In this document: one piece after another, positions 8,467 to 18,183 of the stretch
Numbering within the stretch: the stretch's first letter is position 1
How the letters are laid out: every line of letters starts with the position of its first letter
Assembly (NCBI GenBank): GCA_004292855.1
Contig: RDXN01000065.1
Span: forward strand, 1-64,000
DNA length: 64,000 bases
Direction: 5' to 3'
Source of the DNA: Cytophagales bacterium
GTDB taxonomy: Bacteria > Bacteroidota > Bacteroidia > Cytophagales > Spirosomataceae
The notes under the pieces: generated by a model
What the model was told of the DNA's origin: nothing
Database searches by the model: none
What the model saw: only the letters and a program-made list of their open reading frames with translations
Position numbers and translations under genes: made by a program

Positions 8467-8474
8467 CAAATATA
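8467..8474 (-). promoter_or_regulatory. Candidate -7 box for the sensor kinase operon
   Basis: On the minus strand TATATTTG matches TAnnTTTG perfectly. It is 11 bases before the ATG at 8455 and 26 before the ATG at 8440. The -33 element is weak (a GTTTA at about 8491-8495 with short spacing). Confidence 0.45.
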
Positions 8475-8542
8475 CGTATTGTCCAATAAGTAAACCCCTA
8501 CCCGAACGGGTAGTTTTGGGGGTGAACTGTCGTAAAATGGAC

Positions 8543-8577
8543 AAAAAACGCCTGACTCACTCTGAGTCAGGCGTTTC
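8543..8577 (-). terminator. Intrinsic terminator (tail module copy 3)
   Basis: An 11-base stem (cgcctgactca / tgagtcaggcg, loop ctc) is preceded by six A on the plus strand. It is the third copy of the hairpin found at 82 and 1019 and again follows a surface-protein tail on the minus strand. Confidence 0.8.
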
Positions 8578-8602
8578 AAGTTTTTAGGTGTTCTGCTTTG
8601 CT

Positions 8603-8668
8603 TTACCGCACCACCAACACCCCCTGCACCGTGCGGCTGCAACCTGTAGCGTCGCGGACGGTCACGCT
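8603..8668 (-). pseudogene. Orphan C-terminal tail of a surface protein (remnant, copy 3)
   Basis: The minus strand reads VSVTVRDATGCSRTVQGVLV and then VR and a stop, almost identical to the end of the NHL-repeat protein. The reading frame loses similarity within about 25 codons, and no signal peptide or repeats remain. It is the 3' scar of another family member. Its neighbour on the upstream side is gene-free DNA, then a DUF4331 gene on the other strand. Confidence 0.7.
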
Positions 8669-8903
8669 AACAAGGTCCTGACCGTACATCTACTTACTTT
8701 TTAAAAGTACTCCATGTATCCGAATATCACTTATGAATTGTCAATAAAAATACAATAAACACTCGATTAGTACCTTAGGAGACCATTGCCTCGTGTTTTA
8801 AACTATTTTTAACCCGGAAAAATCCGAACGACAAGGGAGCGAGTATATAAGGAGAATTCTGGCCAGAACTTTTCTTATGTCTCACGTTTAACAATTCAAG
8901 CTC
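8669..8903. other. Gene-free leader upstream of the DUF4331 genes
   Basis: About 235 bases without a credible gene. The middle (8690-8780) is strongly AT-rich and probably carries the promoter of the plus-strand DUF4331 gene, but I find no TAnnTTTG match I would defend. A long minus-strand open frame starting at 9431 is antisense to the DUF4331 gene. Confidence 0.5.
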
Positions 8904-10620
8904 ATGCGCATCTCTCCCTTGCGTTCGGGTCAACTCAGGCGGTTTATGCTTGGTTGCGCCCTGTTGCTGATGGGTCTCGGCGGCTATGCATCCAGCCACC
9001 GCGAAGCCCCGCTGATTTCCAACGATCCGTTGGCCGACAACACCGACGTCTACGCCTTCAAAAGCCCCGACGACCCGAATACCATCACGATTATTGCCAA
9101 TTACATTCCCTTCGAATCGCCGGAGGGTGGCCCCAACTTCTACAACTTCGGGCCAAACATTCGCTACGAGATTCACGTGAAGAACCGCGCCAACACCCCC
9201 GGCGACGACATCCTGTACCGCTTCACGTTCACGCAGGTCAACGAAGACCCGACCACGTTTTTCAATATCCGGTTGGGTAAGCAGAACCTGAAAACCATGT
9301 ACCGCTGCGAGAAAAGCACCGACGGTGGCATGACCTTCCGCACGATTGTGATGAACGGCATGGTGCCCGCCAACAACATCGGCCCCCGCTCCATCGACAG
9401 CCCCGCCGGACTCGGCAAACCTTACGAACAACTCCGGCAGGAGGCCATTGCTACGGCCACGTCGGGCGAGCAGGTATTCTGCGGCCCCGCCGACGATCCG
9501 TTCTTTGTGGACCTCGCCGGTGCCTTCGACGTAGGCAATTTCCGGCCCGAGGGCAATTCAACAAACCGCCCCAAAGACGCCGTAGCGCGGTATAACTGCC
9601 ACACGATTGCGCTGAAAATTCCGGTCAATCTGTTGCAGAAAGACGGCAAAATGGTGTCGCAGGCAGCCAACATTCTCGATCCCGACTATGTGATCGGGGT
9701 TTGGGCGTCGTCGAGCCGCCGGATGATTACAACGCTGAACAACGGTGGCGATATTGGTCTGGATGGTGGTTGGGTGCAGGTATCGCGCCTGGGCATGCCC
9801 CTCACCAACGAGGCCGTGATTCCGATTGGCCAGAAAGACAAGTGGAACGCCGTGACGCCCTACGGCGGCAACGACCTGCAATTTGCCAAGTACTTCACCA
9901 ACCCCGAATTGGCCCTCTACATGGTTGCGGATTCAGAGCAGGTCGCTCGGATCGTTCGATTTTCGGAATGGCAAGCCCGGTTTGTTTGGGCTGAAAAACA
10001 ACCCGGCCCTGAACGGCACCGCTCTTGCCGAGGCCGCGTTTGGTGGCGTGTTGCTTCCCGACGCGATGAGTCCCCGCGCGGTCGATTTGCTCCCAATCTT
10101 CTACACGGGTGTTCCGAATCTGGCTCCGTATCAGTTGGCAACAGGTAAAAACGGTAACCCGTTAGCCGTAGGTAAGCCGTTCATCCACAACTTCCTGCCC
10201 ACGCTGGGCGATATGTTGCGCCTGAACATGGCCGTGCCTGCTACACCCCGCAACGACCCGAACTTCTCGTCGCTCGGTCTGGTGCAGGCAGCGGTGTTGG
10301 GCCTCACTAACCCGACTTACGCGAACCCAAATCTCCAGTTCATCCCGAACATGGACGGTTTCCCGAACGGTCGGCGGTTGGAAGACGACGTCACCACGAT
10401 TGAGCTGCAAGCTGTAGGCGGTGTGGTGTTGGCTGCTATTGGTTTGTGGTACGACGATTTTACGCCCGGCACCTCGCCTAGCCCCGTTACGCAAAACCTG
10501 CTCAACGTGCTGACGTTTAATGCAGGCGTTACCAAGAACGATACGACCCTTCGGGCTTCGTTCCCCTACGTGCAAACGCCGTGGAGAGGATTCGATTATA
10601 CGCTGGTAAAACGTCAATAA
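8904..10620 (+). pseudogene. DUF4331 family exported protein, copy 1 (frameshifted, lacks full C-terminal domain)
   Basis: The product begins with a signal peptide (CALLLMGLGGYASS) followed by SHREAPLISNDPLADNTDVY, the hallmark start of DUF4331 proteins. The frame is intact to about 9930 (NPELALYM), then continues into unrelated residues to a stop at 10148. The family sequence resumes in another frame with RIQSRSLGSFDFRNGKPGL and runs uninterrupted to 10620. Compared with copy 2, bases are missing right after LALYM. The resulting shift is +1. The C-terminus ends RGFDYTLVKRQ, lacking the roughly 130-residue extension with the type IX sorting domain of copy 2. The lack of any decay on either side argues for a recent deletion or an assembly error. 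Function of the family is unknown. Confidence 0.8.
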
Positions 10621-10646
10621 GGCCCGTTTAACACTCAGAAAAGACC

Positions 10647-12913
10647 ATGAAAAAGATATTATCTTTCCTGCTGTTGGCCGTATCGACTTACCTGCCAATT
10701 AGCCAAAGTATAGCTTCCAGTCACCGCGAAGCCCCGCTGATTTCGAACGACCCGCTGGCCGACAATACGGACGTGTATGCGTTCAAAAGCCCGACCGATG
10801 CGGAGAAGATTGTTCTGATTGCCAACTACATACCCTTTGAAGACCCCAACGGCGGTCCGAACTGGTATTCGTTTGGCGAGAACATTCGGTACGAAATTCA
10901 CGTCAAGAACAACCCGAACACGCCCGGCGACGACATCACGTATCGCTTCACGTTTAAGCTGATCAACGAAGACCCGACCACGTTTTTCAACATCCGGCTG
11001 GGTAAGCAAAATCAGAAGAACACCTACACCTGCGAGCGCAGCATCGACGGAGGCCGGACGTTCCAGACCATCGTGATGAACGGGGTAGTGCCGCCTGCCA
11101 ACATCGGGCCGCGCTCCATCGAGAACGGTACGGTGGGCCTGGGCGCGCCAAGCTACAACGCCCTGGCTACACGGGCCATCACGACGGCCTCAACCGGCGA
11201 GCGCGTGTTCTGCGGACCTACCGACGATCCGTTCTTTGTGGACCTCGGCGGTGCGTTCGATCTGGGTGGTTTCCGCCGACCGGGTCGCGACGCGGTGGCG
11301 AAATACAACTGCCACGCGATTGCGATTGAGGTGCCGGTTTCGACCCTCCAGAAAGACCGCAAGACGGTGGCACAGGCCACCAACATTCTCGATCCCGATT
11401 TTGTGATCGGCGTTTGGGCTTCGTCGAGCCGTCGGCAAATCACAACCCTGTTCAACGGGGGCGACGTGGGTTCGGATGGCGGTTGGGTGCAGGTATCGCG
11501 CCTGGGTATGCCCCTCACCAACGAGGCCGTAATCCCCATTGGCCAGAAAGACAAGTGGAACGCCGTGACGCCCTACGGCGGCAACGACCTGCAATTTGCC
11601 AAGTACTTCACCAACCCCGAATTGGCCCTCTACATGCGGGCCTGGCTCCCCTGCGGATTCAGACTAAATCGCTGGGTGCGTTCGATTTTCGGAATGGCAA
11701 ACCGGGGCTTTCGGGTCTGCGGAATACCACAGCGGTAACGGGTACGGCCCTGGCCGACGCGGCTTTCGGGGCAGTGTTGCTGCCCGACGCGATGAGTCCA
11801 CGGGCGGTGGATATTCTGCCAATCTTCTACACGGGCGTTCCTAACCTGCGGCCTTACCAACTGGCTACGGGCAAAAACGGCAACCCACTGGCGGCTGGTA
11901 AGCCGTTCATCCACAACTTTTTGCCCACTCTGGGCGATATGTTGCGGCTGAACATGGCCGTGCCCGCTACGCCCCGCAACGACCCTAATTTCTCGTCGCT
12001 CGGTTTGGTGCAGGCAGCCGTGTTGGGCCTCACAAATCCGACCTATGCCAACCCGAACCTCCAGTTTATTCCGAATATGGACGGCTTCCCCAACGGTCGG
12101 CGGTTAGAAGACGACGTGACCACCATTGAGCTACAGGCCGTGGGTGGCGTGGTGCTGGCCGCTATTGGTTTGTGGTACGACGACTTTACGCCGGGCGTAT
12201 CGCCAAGCCCTGTTACGGCTCAGTTGGGTGGTGTATTAGGGTTCAACGCGGGTGTGACCAAAAACGACACGACCCTCAAAGCAGGCTTCCCATTTTTGCA
12301 AGACCCCTGGAGAGGCTTTTTGGGTAATCAGTACGTTGGTCCACAGTCGTTTGTGCCCTCGCCCACGCAGCCATTGGCAGCAACAGTTGTGGCTTATAAC
12401 TGCAACACGGGTGAGATCACGTTTGGCCGTACGGGTGGCGACCCCAACCGGGCTGTTGAATACCGCGCGGTGGGTGTGATGAACGGCGGCTACGGCCCCG
12501 CGACCATGCGTACGGTCGAGCCTGGCGTTCGGGCCGATCCGAACACGCGTAACATCATGGTGATGGTTCGCTACACGAACGACCCCATGTCGGAAGCTAC
12601 GACAACGTTTAACTTCCGGGCGTTCTGCGCGAGTGCCCGACTAGCCAACGAAGGTTCGGCCTCGCTCTCGATGCAGGTGATGGGTAACCCCGTTACCACC
12701 GACGAGGTGATGGTGCAGATTCAGGGCGCAACGGGTGAAGCTCTTCGCCTGCAGGTTGTTACAGCGGGTGGCCTGACCATCGGGCAGCAGTCGGTTGGTA
12801 CGGCGGCAGAGCGTGAGAACCGCACGGTGAAAATCGGCTCGGTGCCGGGTGTGTACCTGATTAAGGCCAGCACGCCCACGAGTAGCCAGACGATTCGGGT
12901 GGTGAGGCAGTAA
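10647..12913 (+). pseudogene. DUF4331 family exported protein, copy 2 (frameshifted), with type IX sorting domain
   Basis: This is a tandem paralogue of the preceding gene, 26 bases downstream. A signal peptide (LLLAVSTYLPISQSIASS) is followed by SHREAPLISNDPLADNTDVY. The frame is intact to NPELALYM (about 11636), then shifts; family sequence resumes as GLAPLRIQTKSLGAFDFRNG in another frame and runs to 12913. Taken as one protein it would exceed 740 residues. The C-terminal ~80 residues (from LSMQVMGNPVTTDEV to GVYLIKASTPTSSQTIRVV) look like a type A C-terminal domain for type IX secretion, so the mature protein should be surface-exposed or released. The shift here is -1, opposite to copy 1. 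Both halves are open and conserved. Confidence 0.8.
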
Positions 12914-12915
12914 TA

Positions 12916-13083
12916 AAACAACCCCACCCCCGGCCCCTCCCCAGTAGGGAGGGGAGACGATAACGTCCACGTTGACTCTGTTTAGTGAGCTTGAACTACT
13001 ATGAGTGAAGCCGCTTAAACAAATAAAAAGTTGACTGATAAGTCTCCCCTCCCTAACGGGGAGGGACCGGGGGTGGGGTTTTA
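12916..13083. repeat. G/C-rich inverted repeat element
   Basis: Two arms of about 40 bases (left from about 12916, with accccacccccggcccctcc; right ending about 13083, with gggaccgggggtggggtttt) are inverted copies enclosing some 80 bases. Each arm also contains a smaller hairpin (cctccctaacggggagg type). It fills the gap between the DUF4331 and TPR genes. It resembles the family of mobile palindromes that also gives the in-frame insert at 37293. Confidence 0.8.
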
Positions 13084-13095
13084 ACCAACAAAAAC

Positions 13096-14334
13096 ATGAA
13101 ACTCATTCTATTCGCAGCCCTGGCCCTCCTGGCCTCCTGCACCCAAAAACCCTCCGAGCAAACCACCGCTTCGACCACCGAACTGCCTTCGCTATTTGTG
13201 CGGCAGGGTGAGCTGGCAAAGGCCGCTGAGTGGCCCAAAACGCAGCAAAAGGTGGAGGAACTGAAGCTACAGATTGCCAAGAAGCCCAACGACGTGAAGC
13301 CCCGGCTTCAGATGGTGGTGATCTACCTGTCGGAGGCCCGCGTGACGGGCGAACACCCGTACTATTACCCTGCCATTTTGGGAATGCTGGACAAGGTGCT
13401 GACGATTGAACCGAAGAACTTCGAGGCCAACGTGTTTCAGGCATCCGTAAAAATGTCGCAACACCAGTTTGCCGAGGCAAAGGTGGTGGCCGAAAAAGCC
13501 CGGCAGATTAACCCCAACAATGCCTACGTGTATGGTATTCTGGTGGATGCCAACGTGGAGTTGGGCAACTACGAGGAGGCCGTGAAAATGTCGGACAAGA
13601 TGCAGACTCTGAAACCCTCGCTGGAGTCGTATTCGCGGGCCTCGTACCTGCGCGAGATCTATGGCGACTATCCGGGTTCGATTGATGCAATGGCGTTGGC
13701 GGTGCAGGCCGGTTTGCCCGGCTCGGAGGCACGAAGCTGGAGTCAGAACACGCTGGGCCATCTATACGAAACAACGGGCCAACTCGCCAAAGCCGAAGCG
13801 CAATACAACGAAATTCTAGCCCTGCGGCCCAGCTATGCATTTGCGATGGGTGGTTTGGCGAGCGTGCAAAAAGCCCGTAAGCAGTACGACAAGGCGCTGG
13901 CTACGCTCGAAAAGGCTGCCGCGATCATGCCCGAATTTTCGTTTCATGAGGAAATGGCCGATATCTACGCCCTGCAAGGCAACCGGGCCAAAGCCGACCA
14001 GAAATACGAAGCCGTTGCCCAAATGCTTGATGAAGATGCCCGCTCCGGCCACCGGGTCGACCTGGAATTGTGCAAGCTCTACACAAAGGCAGGCAAGCCC
14101 GACATGGCTCTGAAATACGGCTTGAACGAGTATACCAAACGCCCGCAGAACATCGATGTTAACCATGCGCTGGCAGCGGTCTACGCTCAGAAAAACGACT
14201 TTGCGAAGGCGCAGGAACACATTCGGGTGGCCCTCCGCACGGGCAGCAAAGACCCCGAACTGCTGGAGCAAGCCAACACAATTCAACTGGCCCTCGGCGG
14301 CTCGGCAAAAGGCAAAAAACTGGCGTTGCGCTAA
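13096..14334 (+). CDS. TPR repeat lipoprotein
   Basis: This 412-residue protein starts with a lipoprotein signal (LILFAALALLASC, lipobox LASC, Cys at residue 15) and is otherwise alpha-helical with about eight tetratricopeptide-like units, for example YVYGILVDANVELGNYEEAV, SQNTLGHLYETTGQLAKAEA and YALQGNRAKADQKYEAVAQM. It is probably anchored in the periplasmic face of a membrane, where the TPR array would hold other proteins. It follows the DUF4331 genes and precedes TonB receptors in the same direction, so a shared envelope complex is plausible. Nothing in it suggests enzymatic activity. Confidence 0.85.
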   Translation: MKLILFAALALLASCTQKPSEQTTASTTELPSLFVRQGELAKAAEWPKTQQKVEELKLQIAKKPNDVKPRLQMVVIYLSEARVTGEHPYYYPAILGMLDKVLTIEPKNFEANVFQASVKMSQHQFAEAKVVAEKARQINPNNAYVYGILVDANVELGNYEEAVKMSDKMQTLKPSLESYSRASYLREIYGDYPGSIDAMALAVQAGLPGSEARSWSQNTLGHLYETTGQLAKAEAQYNEILALRPSYAFAMGGLASVQKARKQYDKALATLEKAAAIMPEFSFHEEMADIYALQGNRAKADQKYEAVAQMLDEDARSGHRVDLELCKLYTKAGKPDMALKYGLNEYTKRPQNIDVNHALAAVYAQKNDFAKAQEHIRVALRTGSKDPELLEQANTIQLALGGSAKGKKLALR

Positions 14335-14355
14335 TCCCAAATCCCAAATCAGATT

Positions 14356-14751
14356 ATGTTTCCCCGCTCCTGGTTCGCCGTTCTGCTCTTTGTCAACTAC
14401 CTGCTGGTGGTTGGTGGCGGCTATATGAACGCGCCCGGAGAACCACGCTATACGATTGCCAATACCGACGAACACCGACTACACTGCTCGCACTGCCACC
14501 ACGTCGATATTACGCCGTTTTTGGAAGAAGTGAACGCCGAGGCCGCTGCCAACTATGCCGAAAATACCCGCAAGGCGTCGGAACATCAGGTTTCACTGCT
14601 GAAACTGATGGATGCCCATTGCCTGCCTACTGAATTGATTCAGCCGATGCCCGCGCCCGCTTTTTGGGAGAGAATCGTGGTAAGTGCGTATCGGTTATGC
14701 CGTTCGGAGGGCGTTTGCGCGGCCATATTCTCCCCTCCCTGGCAAGGGTAA
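14356..14751 (+). CDS. Small membrane-anchored protein with CxxCH motif, function unknown
   Basis: This 131-residue protein has an N-terminal hydrophobic segment (WFAVLLFVNYLLVVGGGYM) that would act as a signal anchor. Then comes LHCSHCHHVDITPF, which contains CxxCH (possible haem c or metal site) with additional histidines. Further cysteines occur near the end (AHCLP, RLCRSEGVC). The last residues (FSPPWQG) come from repeat-like sequence (ctcccctccctggc), so the natural C-terminus may have been altered. It starts 21 bases after the TPR gene and precedes the siderophore receptor. I do not recognise a family. A metal-related role fits the context but is inference. Confidence 0.6.
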   Translation: MFPRSWFAVLLFVNYLLVVGGGYMNAPGEPRYTIANTDEHRLHCSHCHHVDITPFLEEVNAEAAANYAENTRKASEHQVSLLKLMDAHCLPTELIQPMPAPAFWERIVVSAYRLCRSEGVCAAIFSPPWQG

Positions 14752-14890
14752 CTTGCCCCTGCTGGCTCCCCGTCAGCTCCTGATCCGGCTTCTGTCTGGT
14801 TCAATCACTCTATTTTTTTTATACCTAATGTCCACACGGCCTGCCTGGTTCGTGCATGGCCTTTTGTGTCTATATTTTAACGAAAGAGTT

Positions 14891-17260
14891 ATGAAAAATT
14901 CTATATTGTTCATTTTTTTGTTTACAATCAGCCTAACGGGCCGGGTCGATGCACAAACCCAAACCGGCACCATTCGGGGCAATATCCGGTCAGAAAATGA
15001 GCAGCCTCTAACCGGCATTAACGTCGGGTTGGAGGGTACGTCGCTGGGTAGCCCAACCAATAACGACGGCGACTTTGTGATTGCCAATGTACCAGTCGGC
15101 ACCTATGTTTTGCGGGCTACGGGTGTGGGCTATTCGGCCACCCGGCAAAACGCCGTGGTGCGGGTCGGCAAAACGCTTAACCTCGATTTGCAGCTCAATG
15201 AATCAGCCCAAACCCTGAGCGATGTGATGGTGCGGGCCGAGCGCACCAATTACACCGAACGAATGTCGTCGGTAGCAACCCGCACCGATGTTCCATTGTT
15301 GGAAACACCCCAGTCAGTACAGTCTATCAGTCAGCGAGTTATCAAAGATCGTCAGGCCATTACGCTTAACGAACTCTCGCCGGTGATGACCGGTGTGAAA
15401 GCCAATAACGGCATGGGTGCGTTCAGTATGCGGGGTTTTACGGGTTATTATCCGTTCGATGCCAGCTTTATTGTGGTCAATGGAATTCGGGGCAATCTGT
15501 ATTTGTGGAGTCAGCAGCCGTTGCTCTATAACATTGAGCGGGTCGAGGTGTTGCGCGGCCCGGCTTCGGTGCTGTTTAGCGAAGGCATACCGGGTGGGGT
15601 TATCAATATGGTCACCAAAAAACCGCAGGTTGCCAATCGGTTTGAGTTCAACGGATCGTATGGCACCTGGAATTTTGCCCGTTTCTCGGCAGATGCCACC
15701 GGGGCTTTATCGGGTAATAAAAAACTGCTGTACCGATTCATTGCCGGATATGACCGCACCAACAGTTTCCGGGACTATCAGGAAAAAGAAAATGTATTCG
15801 TGGCTCCGTCGCTCACCTACCAGTTTGCCCCAAAAACCAGCCTGAACCTTGAGGTGAATTATGCCTATGCCAGGGCCGTGCATCAGTATGACCGGGGAAC
15901 CTACATCAAACCAAAGGCCGACGGTACGTTCGATTTTAACGTTTACCCCAACAACCTGACCGTGCAAAGCCCGACCGACTACGGCAGAAACCACAACTCG
16001 TCGGCCACGCTCACGTTTAATCACGAGGTTAATCAGGCCCTGTCCGTTGCCGTTGTGCAGCGATACGTTCGCAGTAAGTTTGAGTTTGCTGACCATATAT
16101 TTCGGGGAGCGATACGGAACGACTCGGTCTCGCGGGGGTATGAGCAATGGTTTTACGACCAGTTCAATTCGCAGACCACCGCCTACGCCAATTACAACAC
16201 CAGCACCGGCATTATTGGGCATAGTATTCTGGCGGGTGTTGACTACAGTCGGTATGGTTGGTTGAAGAACGACTATCGCTCGTCGCCATCGACACGGATT
16301 TCGATCTTTAACCCCGATTACAGCAATGACATACCCGCCCCGAATCCGGCAGTTGATTATTACGACGATAACAAACAGATAATCAACCTGATCGGTGGCT
16401 ACGTTCAGGATCAGATCAGTTTTGGCGCGGGGCTTCGGGCATTGCTATCCCTCCGGTACGACACCTACCGAATGACTCAAACGCCCCTTTCGGAACGCGA
16501 CGATTTGCAGGGTAATGCGTCGGAAGCAACGGCGTGGCTACCCCGTTTCGGGCTGGTTTATCTGCCCCGGCCAAATCTGTCTTTTTATGGGAGTTACACC
16601 CGCTCGTTCAATCCGCAGGTGTCTAATTCGGGCGGCACGGGTGGCCCGTTCCCACCACGCACAGCCGAACAGGTTGAGGTTGGCTACAAGGGCGATTTTT
16701 TCCAGAGCCGATTATCCACAATGGTAGCTCTGTACCGGATTGATTACCGCAATATTCTGGCTCCGGCCCCAACCGATGCCAACCCAAACCTACAGGCCGT
16801 TGTGGATGGCACCCGCAGCGAAGGAGTCGAATTAACGGTGCAGGGCAACATTGGCGATGCCAGTATGGTGGTCGGCTATGCCTATAACAACCACGTTTTG
16901 AGCCAGAACAGCACGTTGGGCATGAAAGGCGCACGTTTCCAGAATGCCCCCAATCATATTGCTAACGCCTGGCTCAAATATGATCTTTCGACAACGGCGT
17001 TGCGGGGGCTGGGCATTGGCTTAGGCGGACGCTATGTGAGCGATCAAGTAGGCCGAACCAGCAATCAAAGGTACCTTATTCCAGCTTCGACGGTGCTCGA
17101 TGCGGTGGTGAACTACGAACGGAAGCGCGTTAACGTCCAGCTCAACATCAACAATTTGACCAACGCCCGGTATTTCACAGGTGGTTTTGCCAACACCTCG
17201 TCAGCCGCCCTGGGCAATCCCTTCAACGTCCGGCTGGGCGTAAATTACCTGATTCGATAA
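14891..17260 (+). CDS. TonB-dependent siderophore-type outer-membrane receptor
   Basis: The ATG at 14891 is chosen because it is followed directly by a signal peptide (ILFIFLFTISLTGRVDAQ); the open frame extends further upstream without meaning. Domains in order: a carboxypeptidase-regulatory-like domain (GTIRGNIRSENEQPLTGINV, about 22-105), a plug (PLLETPQSVQSISQRVIKDR, SMRGFTGYYPFDASF, ERVEVLRGPASVLFSEGIPG) and a 22-strand barrel ending with NPFNVRLGVNYLIR. The PQSVQ..S...I.DR and GxPGGVIN signatures place it in the FhuA/FpvA-like siderophore group. At 789 residues the length is normal. It imports a ferric chelate across the outer membrane using TonB energy. It is followed by the DUF4198 gene after 23 bases, probably co-transcribed. 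Confidence 0.9.
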   Translation: MKNSILFIFLFTISLTGRVDAQTQTGTIRGNIRSENEQPLTGINVGLEGTSLGSPTNNDGDFVIANVPVGTYVLRATGVGYSATRQNAVVRVGKTLNLDLQLNESAQTLSDVMVRAERTNYTERMSSVATRTDVPLLETPQSVQSISQRVIKDRQAITLNELSPVMTGVKANNGMGAFSMRGFTGYYPFDASFIVVNGIRGNLYLWSQQPLLYNIERVEVLRGPASVLFSEGIPGGVINMVTKKPQVANRFEFNGSYGTWNFARFSADATGALSGNKKLLYRFIAGYDRTNSFRDYQEKENVFVAPSLTYQFAPKTSLNLEVNYAYARAVHQYDRGTYIKPKADGTFDFNVYPNNLTVQSPTDYGRNHNSSATLTFNHEVNQALSVAVVQRYVRSKFEFADHIFRGAIRNDSVSRGYEQWFYDQFNSQTTAYANYNTSTGIIGHSILAGVDYSRYGWLKNDYRSSPSTRISIFNPDYSNDIPAPNPAVDYYDDNKQIINLIGGYVQDQISFGAGLRALLSLRYDTYRMTQTPLSERDDLQGNASEATAWLPRFGLVYLPRPNLSFYGSYTRSFNPQVSNSGGTGGPFPPRTAEQVEVGYKGDFFQSRLSTMVALYRIDYRNILAPAPTDANPNLQAVVDGTRSEGVELTVQGNIGDASMVVGYAYNNHVLSQNSTLGMKGARFQNAPNHIANAWLKYDLSTTALRGLGIGLGGRYVSDQVGRTSNQRYLIPASTVLDAVVNYERKRVNVQLNINNLTNARYFTGGFANTSSAALGNPFNVRLGVNYLIR

Positions 17261-17283
17261 CAAAAAAATACACGACTAAGCGT

Positions 17284-18126
17284 ATGAACTCAAGAACGAT
17301 TTATCTGACCGCCAGCCTCGTGCTTGGCCTGACAATACTGGCTGTGGCTCACGAATTCTGGTTGCAACCACAACGGTTTTTTGCCGCCGTGAACGACGTT
17401 GTTTCCATCGAAATTATGGTGGGCGAAGCCTTTCAGGGCGACCACTCAGAAGGCAAAAAAAACCGGATTATCCAGTTTGTGCATATCGCCAATGGCTCCA
17501 AAGAGGATCTGACTCCCAACATCACAAATGACCATTATGGAGCTACCAACGTAACGCTCAAAAGCCCCGGCACGCATATGATTGCGTTTGCCAATACACC
17601 TAAGTTTTTGAGTATGAAAGCCGATTCGTTTTTGCTGTATCTTCAGGAAGATGGCTTAGACAACGTGATTGCTGCCCGTAAAAAACTCAATGAGGCCGAT
17701 GGGCAGAAGCGTAGCCGCGAATTGTATCGGCGTTGCGTGAAAACGCTGATTCAGGTGGGCGACAAACCCGACAACACGTTTGCCACCAACACCGGAATGC
17801 CGTTAGAAATTATTCCGGCGCAAAATCCATACGCGCTTAAGCCGGGCCAAATGGCTGATTTTCAAGTATTGTTTGAGCAAAAACCGCTCCCGATGGCGTT
17901 GGTGCGCTACTGGAACCGCGACGCTGCCAATCAACTCCACGAAGTACAACAACGCTCCGACGCGCAGGGCCGGGTTCGGTTTTCGCTCCGGGCGGGCCGT
18001 AACATGGTCAGCTTGGTACAGATGGTTCCGTACACCGGAGCGGCCCAAACGGGTATCGAAAAACCAGATTTCCCGCCCGTCGATTGGATTAGTTATTGGG
18101 GTAGCCTGACGTTCGGCTGCAAATAA
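17284..18126 (+). CDS. DUF4198 family periplasmic protein
   Basis: This 280-residue protein has a signal peptide (TASLVLGLTILAVAHEFW) and the characteristic start HEFWLQPQRF of DUF4198 proteins, which are periplasmic and often encoded beside nickel/cobalt or other metal-uptake genes (NikK-like). The conserved PLEIIPAQNPYALKPGQ and the late Ig-like segment (GQMADFQVLFEQKPLPMALV) support this. It lies 23 bases after a siderophore-type receptor and 57 bases before a second receptor, which fits a role in binding or handing over a metal complex. The specific metal is not visible from sequence. Confidence 0.8.
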   Translation: MNSRTIYLTASLVLGLTILAVAHEFWLQPQRFFAAVNDVVSIEIMVGEAFQGDHSEGKKNRIIQFVHIANGSKEDLTPNITNDHYGATNVTLKSPGTHMIAFANTPKFLSMKADSFLLYLQEDGLDNVIAARKKLNEADGQKRSRELYRRCVKTLIQVGDKPDNTFATNTGMPLEIIPAQNPYALKPGQMADFQVLFEQKPLPMALVRYWNRDAANQLHEVQQRSDAQGRVRFSLRAGRNMVSLVQMVPYTGAAQTGIEKPDFPPVDWISYWGSLTFGCK

Positions 18127-18183
18127 GGACGGGCTTGCGCTATCAGCTCAATCGAAACGACTTTACTTGACGTACATCAAACC

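Noticed and set aside
9920-11720. Programmed ribosomal frameshifting in the DUF4331 genes
   Set aside because: The two copies need opposite shifts and share no slippery sequence at the site; missing bases explain it better.
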